A stretch of DNA of 64,000 nucleotides, taken from positions 1 to 64,000 of the forward strand of contig CAZLMM010000008.1 in NCBI GenBank assembly GCA_964560495.1, read 5' to 3'. Each line of letters opens with the position of its first letter. Position 1 is the first letter of the stretch. The position numbers and the translations under genes are program-made. The notes beneath the pieces were generated by a model that saw only the letters and a program-made list of their open reading frames with translations, was not told where the DNA came from and searched no databases. This stretch comes from UBA5069 sp964560495. GTDB taxonomy: Bacteria > Chloroflexota > Anaerolineae > Caldilineales > Caldilineaceae. This document shows positions 25,001 to 33,465 of this stretch, in pieces.

Positions 25001-26164
25001 TCACGTCGCCAGAATGTGGGTCAGGATGGTTGCGCCGCTGCCGCCGATGTTCTGCGCCATGGCGATCTGAGCATTCTTCACCTGGTTTGCGCCGGCGTCG
25101 CCCGTGAGTTGCTTCACGGCTTCGACGATCTGATAGACCCCTGTTGCGCCCACAGGATGGCCGCGGCTCTTCAGTCCGCCCATGGTGCTGATGGGCAACT
25201 GCCCGTGCACCCCGATGGCGTCCTCGTAGGCCAGCCGCCACCCCTCTCCCCGCCGGGCAAAGCCGCACGCCTCCAGGCTGAGCGCACTCATGATGGTGAA
25301 GGCGTCGTGAACCTCAAAGAAATCGATTTCACCGGGCGTCACCCCGGCCTGGGAGTACGCCTTGTGGCTGCTTGCCTGGGCCGCGGCCAGGAAGAGGGGG
25401 TCGCGCCGGTCATGCACGGCGATGCTGTCTGTGGCGCTGGCGCTGGCCAGGATGCGCACTGCGCCTCGATGATGGCCGCCGGTGTACTTTGACGCCTGGT
25501 CGCTGGCTGCCAACACCACGGCAGCCGCCCCATCACAAACGGGGCTGCTGTCCATCATATTGATCGGTGTGGCAATGATGGGCGCCTTCAAGTAATCATC
25601 TCGCGTGATGGCTTCTTGAAACATGGCGTTGGGGTTGTTGACCCCATTGCGGTGGGCGTTGATGCTAAAGCCGGCGAAGGCATCCAGCGGAACGTCGAAC
25701 TCGTACATGTAGCGCTGCATAATGAGCGCGTTGAGACCGACAAAGCTCACCCCATGCAACGCCTCGGTCTCGGCGTCCGCAGCCGTCGCCAGACCGGCCG
25801 TGGTGTCCTTGCCCACGGTGTCGGTCATTTTCTCCAGACCAGCCACGATCACCACGTCGTGAAAGCCACTGGCGACAGCCATGATGCCCACGCGTAGCGC
25901 GGCTGACCCGCTGGCGCAGGCTGCCTCCACCTTGACCGCCTCGACGCCCCGCAGACCGCAGTAGTCGGCCACCAGGGTCGCCAGATGTTCCTGGTCGAGC
26001 AGGCTGCCGGATAACATATTTCCCACAAAAAGCGCATCGGCGGTTTCAATATGCGCTTCCGCCATTGCCGCCGAAATTGCATCGAAGGCAATCTGGCGCG
26101 CCGAGCGATTCCACAATTCTCCTACAGGCGATTGCCCAATGCCGATGATTGACACCCCGCGCAT
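25001..26164 (-). CDS. Thiolase-family protein (SCPx/archaeal-type acetyl-CoA acetyltransferase-like)
   Basis: A 387-residue thiolase-fold protein. The nucleophile is the Cys of VEAACASGSAALR near residue 85; the C-terminal motifs are EVHDAFTIM and GGLKSRGHPVGATG, which replaces the usual second Cys region of biosynthetic thiolases. This fits the SCPx-like group used in archaea and Chloroflexota. There the enzyme often pairs with a DUF35 OB-fold protein; none is adjacent here. I prefer ATG 26164 (MRGVSIIGIG) because GGGAGA is 7 nt upstream. A family A repeat abuts the start and supplies a TATAAA. Confidence 0.85.
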   Translation of the reverse strand: MRGVSIIGIGQSPVGELWNRSARQIAFDAISAAMAEAHIETADALFVGNMLSGSLLDQEHLATLVADYCGLRGVEAVKVEAACASGSAALRVGIMAVASGFHDVVIVAGLEKMTDTVGKDTTAGLATAADAETEALHGVSFVGLNALIMQRYMYEFDVPLDAFAGFSINAHRNGVNNPNAMFQEAITRDDYLKAPIIATPINMMDSSPVCDGAAAVVLAASDQASKYTGGHHRGAVRILASASATDSIAVHDRRDPLFLAAAQASSHKAYSQAGVTPGEIDFFEVHDAFTIMSALSLEACGFARRGEGWRLAYEDAIGVHGQLPISTMGGLKSRGHPVGATGVYQIVEAVKQLTGDAGANQVKNAQIAMAQNIGGSGATILTHILAT

Positions 26165-26180
26165 TGCATGTTCTCCCATT

Positions 26181-26253
26181 TATACTTCGCTCTGTTTGAA
26201 ACCAGGAGTTTTTGAACTGTGAAAACTCCTGGTTTCAAAGCAACCGCAGTTTA
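26181..26253. repeat. palindromic element (family A, copy 2, inverted)
   Basis: The stem pairs TTTGAAACCAGGAGTTTT with AAAACTCCTGGTTTCAAA. Outer flanks TATACTTCGCTCTG and GCAACCGCAGTTTA are the mirror image of the copy at 29659-29731, so the element is inserted in the opposite orientation. It touches the thiolase promoter region. Confidence 0.82.
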
Positions 26254-26271
26254 GCGCTTGTCAAAGTATTA

Positions 26272-26316
26272 CTTCGCACCTTCCAGGAAGCTCGGAGCTT
26301 CCTGGAAGGTGCGAAG
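26272..26316. repeat. 45-bp perfect palindrome (family B, copy 1)
   Basis: Two exact 22-nt arms around one base, containing CTTCCAGGAAGCTC. It sits 4 bp after the stop codon of the regulator gene and may act as its terminator. A related palindrome is at 29428-29462. Confidence 0.82.
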
Positions 26317-26320
26317 CTGC

Positions 26321-27730
26321 TCATTTCAAGATGTAATACGTCGCCCGTTTGCTGCCGATGCGCAACAGTAGATTCTTTTCCACCAAGTCGGCCAGGTCGC
26401 GACGGATGGTTTCCGGGCTGACTTCCGGCGCCATTTCCTGAAGTTCGCTGTTGGTGATGCGCCCGTTCTGGCGAATATACGCCATGGCGCGCTCCTGGCG
26501 GTCGTTGAGAAAGCTGTGCCCCCAGCGATGTTGGTCGGGCGTCAGGCTCACCAGATCGCCGCCGGCCGAGCGCAGCGTCACCTTGAAGCCAGCCGCGCTC
26601 TCCTCGAAGCAGGGCGCATCCAAACCCGCTTCCTGCATGGCCGCGATCATACGGTCGATGCCGTAGCCCAATCGCTCGATGTACCCCAGATCGCCCAAGA
26701 CTGCGACGATGGCTTCGTTGCGGCTGTAACGCTCATCTTTCAAGTTCTCCAGGGTGACATGGCCGGGCAGTCGCCCAGGGCTGTAGATCTCCAGCCGATC
26801 GCTGAACATGAGCAGGCGGATGCCTTCGCCACGGATACTGTAGTCGCGATGAGCGACTGCATTGACAATGGCCTCGCGCACTACCGACAGCGGGTACTCT
26901 GTGGTTTCCTCGCGCGCCAGGGCGGCGATGCGCATGCCCCGCCGCATGTTCGCGGTCACGAACGCCTCTGCCTGACGAATCTGTTCGGCCAACGTTCCGC
27001 CGATCTCCTGACGTACAAACTCATCGCTCATGGCAAGGCTGTCATAGCGCACACAGACGATCTCGGCGCTGCGCAGAAAACGCTGCGGGTTGACGCCGAA
27101 CAGAAGAATGCCCGCAATCGTGGGCGCTAATTCTCCTTGTTCTGTGTGATAAAGACAGCCGCGGCCCACAAGCGCCTGCAAGGGGTCTTCCGTGGTAGAG
27201 ACCAGCGCCCGGTCAAGATAGCGTTCGATGCGCAGAGGATCAAGGTCGGTCAGTGCGGCGCCTGTGGCCGGCTGACTCTCGAAGCCGCTTTCGCCCCGAT
27301 CAAGAAGCAGACGACGCAGCTCCGCCGTGGAAAGAGGGCGGTTGTGGCTGCCAGCACGCGTGAGAAAGACGCCCTGCACATTGTAGACATGGGGCAGACC
27401 TGGCGGCGTCTGAACTGCCGCCACGACGCCGCGGCCTGTATCCACTGCCTGGGCTGCTGGCAGGATCAGCGGCGGGTCGGCGTAAAGCATCGCTTCCAGC
27501 GCCTGTTCACAAAGATGGGCTGCATCATTCCCCTTTTGCACCGTGCCATTGGCGGCAACGCCCAACAAGACAACGCCCCCGCTGCCATTGGCCATGGCAG
27601 CCAGAGTTTCGCTGATGGAGCGCACGTGGGCTTTGGCGGGCAAGAAGGCGACGCGCTCACCCTGGCCCGCATCCAGACAGGCAACGACTTCCTCTGCGCT
27701 GAGGCCGACAGGCCGGTGACGAACGATCAT
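26321..27730 (-). CDS. AlbA_2/Schlafen-like ATP-binding transcriptional regulator
   Basis: A 469-residue protein of the group annotated as ATP-dependent DNA-helicase-related or Schlafen AlbA_2 regulators. The N-terminal 130 residues look like the AlbA_2 domain (GERVAFLPAK, LAAMANGSGGVVLLGVA). The middle is GHKL-like/HATPase_c_4 with REAIVNAVAHRDYS, DRLEIYSPGRLPG and RNEAIVAVLGDLGYIERLGYGID. The last 60 residues form a DeoR-like winged helix (NGRITNSELQEMAPEVSPET). Its start is 2 nt after the M1 peptidase stop, so the two are co-expressed. Confidence 0.82.
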   Translation of the reverse strand: MIVRHRPVGLSAEEVVACLDAGQGERVAFLPAKAHVRSISETLAAMANGSGGVVLLGVAANGTVQKGNDAAHLCEQALEAMLYADPPLILPAAQAVDTGRGVVAAVQTPPGLPHVYNVQGVFLTRAGSHNRPLSTAELRRLLLDRGESGFESQPATGAALTDLDPLRIERYLDRALVSTTEDPLQALVGRGCLYHTEQGELAPTIAGILLFGVNPQRFLRSAEIVCVRYDSLAMSDEFVRQEIGGTLAEQIRQAEAFVTANMRRGMRIAALAREETTEYPLSVVREAIVNAVAHRDYSIRGEGIRLLMFSDRLEIYSPGRLPGHVTLENLKDERYSRNEAIVAVLGDLGYIERLGYGIDRMIAAMQEAGLDAPCFEESAAGFKVTLRSAGGDLVSLTPDQHRWGHSFLNDRQERAMAYIRQNGRITNSELQEMAPEVSPETIRRDLADLVEKNLLLRIGSKRATYYILK

Positions 27731-27732
27731 TA

Positions 27733-29310
27733 TCAGTTGCCGCTTTCCGGGGCGGCCTGCACTGCCTGGGTCAACTTGCGTTCGCCGATCCACTCTCGAT
27801 AGAGCTTGACCAGGTCTGGCCGGGCCAACACATGGAGCGCAGCGAGAAAATCATCATCATTGACGATTTGCCAGCGATGAGCGTTGAGGTAGCTGCGCAG
27901 GAAACGGCGAAACTGGCGGTCGCCGAGTTCATTGCGCAACTCGTCATAGAAGAGCGCTCCCTTCCCATAGACGATGGTCTCGTATTGAGTGCCATTGGTG
28001 AAGCTCTCCACTGTCTGATTGACTTGTGCGTCGGCGCCGCGCTGTTGCAGAGAAGCAAAGGGGACCTGCCACCGCTGGTATTGAAGCAGATCAGCTTCAT
28101 CTTTCCCCGACAGTTCTTCTTTGTAGAGTTTTACGGAATATTCGGCCAGTCCCTCATCGAGCCAGGGAGAATTGACCGGGTCGTTGTGCACCATTTGATA
28201 CCACCATTGATGCGCCATTTCGTGGGAGACCAACACTTCCAGATTGCTGCGCATGGCGTCGTAGAGATCCACACCCAAAAGAATCACTTGGGGGTATTCC
28301 ATGCCGCGATAACCGAGAGGGGCCGGCGCCACGCGCATGTCACGGAAAGGATAGTCGCCATAGAGGTCGCTAAAGGCGCGCAGCGAGGCAACTGCGTAGC
28401 GAAGGGCCGCCCGTCCCGCTGCCTCTTCGCCAGGCAACCAATAGCTGGTGACGCGCGTGCCAAAGGCTTCTTCACTGGCAGCGGCGAAGACTGGGCTCAT
28501 GTGTAGAAGAAACTCACGCGAGGGACCCGTCACCCATGTATACTGGGTTTGGCCTCCGCCGACTGTCTGGCTCTGCACAAGCGTGCCGCTGACCACCGGC
28601 ATCTGCTCGCTGGGTAGCGTTGCTGTAACGTGGAAGAGTGAAGCGATGTTGAATGCAGAGTCCCCGCGGGCAGTTCCCTGATCTAACCACCATTTACCGC
28701 TGCCCACCGATGGACCGGCCTCGTAGACGGCCAGCGAAGGATAGAAGAGCGGCAGACTGGTCATCTGTTGACTGCGGCCAAACAGGGCATAGACGGCGCG
28801 ATCATCCACCCAGGAAGGATAGCCGAGCTTCCAGTTCATGCGCACCGTGGCGTTCTCGCCTGGAAGCAGGGGTTTTGGCAAAGAAATGCGCAGCGAGGTG
28901 GCGTCATCTTGATAGGTGAAAGCAGTGGGCTTGCCGTTCAAGGTAACGTTCTGCACAGCCATGTCGCCGCCATAGTGATCCAGATTCGGGTAGAGACGAA
29001 AGATCAAGTGACTCCACGGGTCAAGGCTGTTGTTGTGCACGGTCACCGAACCTGCACCGATGAGCTTCTTGTTTTCGGCGTCTACTGTCACCGAAATGGC
29101 GTAGGTCGGCGCTCCCAGAAGAGTCTCAAGCTCATCTGCGTTGCCCTCTTTTAGGGCAAGCCGATAGATCCCAAGGGGATCGGTGGCTGGGGCGGCGCGT
29201 GACGTGCACGCGCCAAAGATCAACAATGCACACAAAAGCAAAAGGCCTGTAAGGACCATCAAGGCAGAAAAACCAATTCGTAGACGACCGTTGGGCGGAT
29301 TCGAGATCAT
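27733..29310 (-). CDS. M1-family metallopeptidase lipoprotein
   Basis: A 525-residue gluzincin of the aminopeptidase N (M1) family. The start at 29310 gives a signal with lipobox LIFGAC (Cys35), so the enzyme should be anchored outside the membrane; a longer frame to 29358 is possible and neither has a good ribosome site. The zinc motif HEMAH is at 363-367, followed 18 residues later by the third ligand Glu in DEGLAEY. The N-terminal domain has the beta-sandwich of the family. A canonical GAMEN exopeptidase motif is replaced by RGMEYPQ just before the zinc site. It precedes the AlbA_2 regulator. Confidence 0.88.
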   Translation of the reverse strand: MISNPPNGRLRIGFSALMVLTGLLLLCALLIFGACTSRAAPATDPLGIYRLALKEGNADELETLLGAPTYAISVTVDAENKKLIGAGSVTVHNNSLDPWSHLIFRLYPNLDHYGGDMAVQNVTLNGKPTAFTYQDDATSLRISLPKPLLPGENATVRMNWKLGYPSWVDDRAVYALFGRSQQMTSLPLFYPSLAVYEAGPSVGSGKWWLDQGTARGDSAFNIASLFHVTATLPSEQMPVVSGTLVQSQTVGGGQTQYTWVTGPSREFLLHMSPVFAAASEEAFGTRVTSYWLPGEEAAGRAALRYAVASLRAFSDLYGDYPFRDMRVAPAPLGYRGMEYPQVILLGVDLYDAMRSNLEVLVSHEMAHQWWYQMVHNDPVNSPWLDEGLAEYSVKLYKEELSGKDEADLLQYQRWQVPFASLQQRGADAQVNQTVESFTNGTQYETIVYGKGALFYDELRNELGDRQFRRFLRSYLNAHRWQIVNDDDFLAALHVLARPDLVKLYREWIGERKLTQAVQAAPESGN

Positions 29311-29427
29311 GAGCGAGAGTTCGGAAGCCCTATCCAGACGGGTGCGGACACGACGCACCGTGTCTGCACCAGCAGCATCATTCTCAAACAGCTTCTATCG
29401 ATCCCTAAGTAGAACATGCATGTCGGA

Positions 29428-29462
29428 CATCTTCCAGAAAGCTGGGAGCTTTCTGGAAGATG
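29428..29462. repeat. palindrome (family B, copy 2)
   Basis: Exact 16-bp arms with a GGG loop. CATCTTCCAGAAAGCT resembles the arm of the palindrome at 26272-26316 (CACCTTCCAGGAAGCT). It lies upstream of the M1 peptidase start in a 594-bp space without genes (29311-29904). Confidence 0.75.
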
Positions 29463-29658
29463 ATAGGCGAGTATGAGTTCAAAACCTAGAAATCAGTAAG
29501 CGGGATCGACCCGATTCGATCAGCAAGTATAACACAGTTGATTTGACACACTGCAAGCCCACACCTACAATCGAGGTAACGACTCTGCGGATAGCGATAC
29601 GGGCGTGACCCTCGCCGTGAATCAGCCGAACGGCGAGTACTGAAGAAATGTAGCTTGT

Positions 29659-29731
29659 TATACTGCGGTTGCTTTGAGACCAGGAGTTTTTGGCCTGCGA
29701 AAACTCCTGGTCTCAAACAGAGCAAAGTATA
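29659..29731. repeat. palindromic element (family A, copy 3)
   Basis: The inner stem pairs TTTGAGACCAGGAGTTTT with AAAACTCCTGGTCTCAAA. Outer flanks TATACTGCGGTTGC and AGCAAAGTATA are also partly complementary. It is the best-preserved copy. A further imperfect stem with CCTTGCGCTCGCCC is at about 29779-29806. The rest of 29732-29904 holds no visible gene. Confidence 0.85.
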
Positions 29732-29904
29732 GCGCCAATCTATAGATGTTCGGATAATGTTTCGTTGTTGGGGCGATTCCTTGCGCTCGCCCAGGGCAGG
29801 CGCAAGGCCATGCCCCTACGAATCTTTATCTGACTTTCTATAACTTGTCCGCCTCACTCGCATCCATCCATGTGCGACCATTCAATTATGAGCGGAAGCT
29901 ACAT

Positions 29905-30582
29905 ATGAAAGAACAGATTTTGGTAGTGGAGGACGATCGGCGGATTCGCGACATGTTGCGTCGCGGCCTGCTGTTCGAGGGATATGTGGTGGAGACGGCC
30001 GAAAATGGCGAAGATGCACTGCGCAAAGCGCGTGACTCCATGCCCGACGCCGTGATTCTCGATCTCATGCTGCCAGGCATGGACGGGTTGGAAGTTTGTC
30101 AGCGTTTGCGCAGCGCATCGGACGTGCCGATTGTCATGCTCACCGCGCGCGACGCCGTCTCCGACCGGGTGACTGGCCTGGACGCCGGCGCAGATGATTA
30201 CATCGTCAAGCCCTTTGCCTTCGATGAGCTGTTGGCGCGCCTACGCGCCCTCTTTCGACGCCACCGTCAAGACAGCGCCACAGATCAGCTTCGTTTTGCC
30301 GACCTGACGTTGCACCTGCGCGGGAGACAGGTTTTTCGCGACGAGAAGGAAATCCAGCTGACAGCGCGCGAGTTCGATCTCCTCGAACTCTTCATGCGCC
30401 ACCCAAATCAAGTGCTCACTCGTGAAGTCATCTACGAGCACATCTGGAACTATGATTTTGGCGGTGAAAGCAACATCATCGAAGTTTACATTCGCTACTT
30501 GCGCATGAAGCTGGAAGTGGACAATCGCCCTCGCCTGATCCAAACAGTGCGCGGGGTCGGTTATGCTCTGCGCGAAGGCTGA
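29905..30582 (+). CDS. OmpR/PhoB-family response regulator
   Basis: A 225-residue two-component regulator. The receiver has acidic DD at residues 10-11, phospho-acceptor Asp53 in VILDLMLPG, the Thr of VMLTAR and the Lys of YIVKPF. The C-terminal winged helix has QLTAREFDLLELFMRHP and the terminal TVRGVGYALR. GGAAG lies upstream of ATG 29905. The histidine kinase gene follows after 24 bp, so they form a pair. Neither neighbouring gene reveals the regulon. Confidence 0.93.
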   Translation: MKEQILVVEDDRRIRDMLRRGLLFEGYVVETAENGEDALRKARDSMPDAVILDLMLPGMDGLEVCQRLRSASDVPIVMLTARDAVSDRVTGLDAGADDYIVKPFAFDELLARLRALFRRHRQDSATDQLRFADLTLHLRGRQVFRDEKEIQLTAREFDLLELFMRHPNQVLTREVIYEHIWNYDFGGESNIIEVYIRYLRMKLEVDNRPRLIQTVRGVGYALREG

Positions 30583-30606
30583 ACCCTCGACTTTGCACCT
30601 TATCAC

Positions 30607-32097
30607 ATGACTGTTCGCCTGCGGCTCACTCTCTGGTACACAGCTCTTTTGGGGGCAACACTGATCATCTTCAGTGTTGTCGTCTATTCTGCTCTCATCG
30701 CCAACCTTCAATCCCAGGTGTTGGAGGAATCCACCCGACAGGCGCAACTGGTTTCGCGCGCCATTGCAGCACAGATCGAGCGCAACCTGGCTCTGAGAGA
30801 CCTCACTCTGCCCGACCTGGATTATTTTACAACTTCCCTCGGCGTGCAGTTGGTCACACGACAGGGGGTGGTGGTGCGCAAGAGCAACAACCTGGCGAAC
30901 ATCGCCATCCCGTCCTATGAACAAGCCCTTCCCGATGTTCTGAACGGGAAGAGCCATACTTACTTCACATCCATCAGAAACAATCCTTTGCTTGTCTACA
31001 GCGAACCCCTCATCCTCAACAATGTCGTTGAAGGGATGGTGCAGGTCATCCGCCCGTTGACCCCACTCGACAACGCAGTGAGCCAGATGGGGCGCTATCT
31101 CATTATCGGCACAGGACTGAGCTTGATCGTCGCGGCAGTCGTTGGCGCGTTCCTGGCGCGACGAGAACTGGCGCCCCTTGCGGTCATCACCGAAACAGCG
31201 CGCACGATCACGCGCGCCAAAGACCTGGACACACGCCTGGGTTTCGCCACGTTGGACAATGAAATCGGTCGTCTTGCCGCCACTTTTAACGAAATGCTCG
31301 ATCGAATTCAACAACTCTTCATGGGGCAGGAACGTCTCGTGGCCGATGTCAGCCACGAACTGCGCACCCCTCTGACCACGATCCAGGGCAACATGGAAAT
31401 CCTCCAGCGCATGGCGACCACTACGCCCGAGCGATTGTCAGACCAGGCGACATTCGATCTCGTTCAGGAGATTGTGGATGAAACGGCCAACGAGACAGAC
31501 CGGATGAGCCGGCTCATCCGTGACTTGCTCCTCTTAGCCCAGGCAGACAGCGGCGTGTTGCGCTTGCAGATGGAGCTTGTGGAGCTGGATACACTGCTTT
31601 TGGATGTTTTTCGGCAGACACAGCGTATGGTGGAGCACATGCGCGGCCCCAACGCGCTGGACATCCGCCTGGGCAATGAAGATCAGGCTAATGTATGGGG
31701 AGATCGGGAAAGACTGCGCCAACTCCTCCTCAACCTGGCGGACAATGCGGTGAAGTATACCCCCAATGGCGGCATCGTGACCTTTAGCCTGGAAAACTCG
31801 GAGGGTTGGATTCGAGTTGCTGTTCAGGACACAGGCATCGGGATCAGCCCGGAACAACAACAGCACATTTTCGAGCGTTTTTTTCGCACCGACAAAGCGC
31901 GCAGCCGTGAAATGGGCGGCAGCGGGCTGGGCTTGAGCATCGTCCAGTGGATTGCCCAGGCCCATCAAGGCCACATCACCGTACAGAGCGTTCCACAGCA
32001 GGGTAGCACGTTCACCCTCTGGCTACCAGAGTACACTTCGCCGTCATCTCTGCCCGAGGGTGAGGCAGAGATGAACGGCAGCCAACTTATTCGGTGA
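30607..32097 (+). CDS. HAMP-domain sensor histidine kinase
   Basis: A 496-residue membrane sensor. Transmembrane helices at about 10-32 and 161-183 flank an extracytoplasmic sensor of about 125 residues. A HAMP domain follows, then the dimerisation helix with His250 in VSHELRTPLT. The ATPase domain carries NLADNAVKYTPNGG, DTGIGISP and GGSGLGLSIVQW. It will phosphorylate the upstream OmpR-type regulator. The C-terminus overlaps the converging secreted-protein gene by 11 bp. Confidence 0.93.
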   Translation: MTVRLRLTLWYTALLGATLIIFSVVVYSALIANLQSQVLEESTRQAQLVSRAIAAQIERNLALRDLTLPDLDYFTTSLGVQLVTRQGVVVRKSNNLANIAIPSYEQALPDVLNGKSHTYFTSIRNNPLLVYSEPLILNNVVEGMVQVIRPLTPLDNAVSQMGRYLIIGTGLSLIVAAVVGAFLARRELAPLAVITETARTITRAKDLDTRLGFATLDNEIGRLAATFNEMLDRIQQLFMGQERLVADVSHELRTPLTTIQGNMEILQRMATTTPERLSDQATFDLVQEIVDETANETDRMSRLIRDLLLLAQADSGVLRLQMELVELDTLLLDVFRQTQRMVEHMRGPNALDIRLGNEDQANVWGDRERLRQLLLNLADNAVKYTPNGGIVTFSLENSEGWIRVAVQDTGIGISPEQQQHIFERFFRTDKARSREMGGSGLGLSIVQWIAQAHQGHITVQSVPQQGSTFTLWLPEYTSPSSLPEGEAEMNGSQLIR

Positions 32098-33319
32098 ACT
32101 CGATTGATCCCAAAATCTCCAACATGGTCTCTTCCCTGCCCAGAGTCTCATCTGGCGCGCCGAACACCATCAGGAGACCTATAGAATCGAGATCGACGCC
32201 CAGATAGGTGACCAGCGGCATCTCCACTCCGTCGTCAACCTCTAAAGCGCCGCCCAAACGAATGACGCCCAAGTAATCTCCCACCGATGGAAATACTTTC
32301 GTCAGTTCTGGGTTGAAGAGCGTCGAGTCTCCGCCCATATTCAACGCATCGAGTACACTGCCAAGAAGATCGCCCACCATCTGTTCGTCGATCGAACCAG
32401 CCGTCGCCTCGATCAGTGCCTGCAACGCCTCATCATTGGCGGACAGGTCAGAGCTACCGCCCACTGCACCCACAACGCGAACATCTGGATCTGCTATCAA
32501 CAGAGTCAACTCGTCATCTTGGGTGGGCGTGACGTGCCACCCTTCAGGAATTGTCACCGCGAAGCTACCGGCAGGATCATCCACAACCAGGTCGCCGTCG
32601 ACGGCAGTCTCAAGAGTGACCAATTCTTCATCAACCATGAGGGAGACAGCCAGTTCTGCAATGATGGGTTCGACCATAAGCCATGTCTCGGCTGGGGAGC
32701 TGGCAATGACGCCATAGGCGTTGTCCCCGGTTCCGATCATAAAGATGACTCCATCGCCTGCGATGTCTTCATTTTCTGCGTCGCGAAAGGCGATCTTCAA
32801 AGCAGGCAACCCCTGGTAGGTCTCAAGTCGCTCGACGCCTGCCAGTTTAGCGCCCGGCCCCATAGTTTGAACCAGCATCTCAGCCAGCGTCTCAAACATG
32901 GGCAAGGCGATCAATCCGGGGAAGGTGTCGCCGGTGAAAGCCACCATACCTTTCAACCCCGAGGCATCATCATTGAAATCGAACACAGTGTCGCCGGAAC
33001 CGTTCTCCACCTCCCAAGCAGCCGGGGCGTTGATGGTGATCCCCAGGTGGTCATAGGTGACAAAACCTCCATTGCTGAGTTGATCGGACGGCTCGTCGTC
33101 AGCGACGATGGGAATAGATGGCGTTGCGAAGGCGCCCACACGCAGTTCGACCAGGCTCGCCGCACCCTGGATCGCAGCGAGGACGTCAGGGTCGAGCTGC
33201 CCCTGTTACGTCAACGGCCGGGCAGACGCCCTTCCTGGCATGACGCCGCACAGACAAAGCGCCAGTGTGAGGAGGATGACAATTCTCATGGGGGATTTCA
33301 ATCCACTTGCGTTCGACAT
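32087..33319 (-). pseudogene. secreted protein gene with in-frame TAA after its signal peptide
   Basis: ATG 33319 has an ideal AAGGAG and encodes a signal peptide (MRIVILLTLALCLCGVMPG, then RASA). Codon 38 at 33208-33206 is TAA, yet the same frame then runs open for 372 codons to 32087. The continuous part from the GTG at 33139 (350 residues) has two similar domains, each with a GITINAPAAWEV or FAVTIPEGWHV start and DEELVTLE- or EETMLEILG-like ends, no known catalytic motif. A CAA-to-TAA change would explain the break. It may be a recent nonsense mutation, a sequencing error, or a gene using a downstream start without signal. Confidence 0.65.
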
Positions 33320-33411
33320 GGCTTCTCCTTTGCTTTACGTTTACGTGCCTTACGTTGAACTCGACGTTCGGTGTTGAAAGGTGGACGAATATCAAAACGA
33401 GATTCTTCGCT

Positions 33412-33465
33412 GGCGCTCAGAATGACGATATCTGGGTCTCATTTAGGCCGCTCTGTACTAATGGG
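33412..33465. repeat. dispersed repeat shared with the window start (family D)
   Basis: Ungapped similarity to 3-56: CAG.ATGAC.ATA, seven variable bases, then CTCATTTAGGCC, four variable bases and TGTACTA. The second copy here is downstream of the histidine kinase gene. Confidence 0.6.

Noticed and set aside
19486..29731. CRISPR array from the repeated hairpins
   Set aside because: Only three copies thousands of bases apart, with no spacers and changing orientation.
33206..33208. recoded stop (selenocysteine or pyrrolysine) in the secreted protein gene
   Set aside because: The codon is TAA, which is not known to be used for either, and it falls in a signal-peptide junction, not in an active site.
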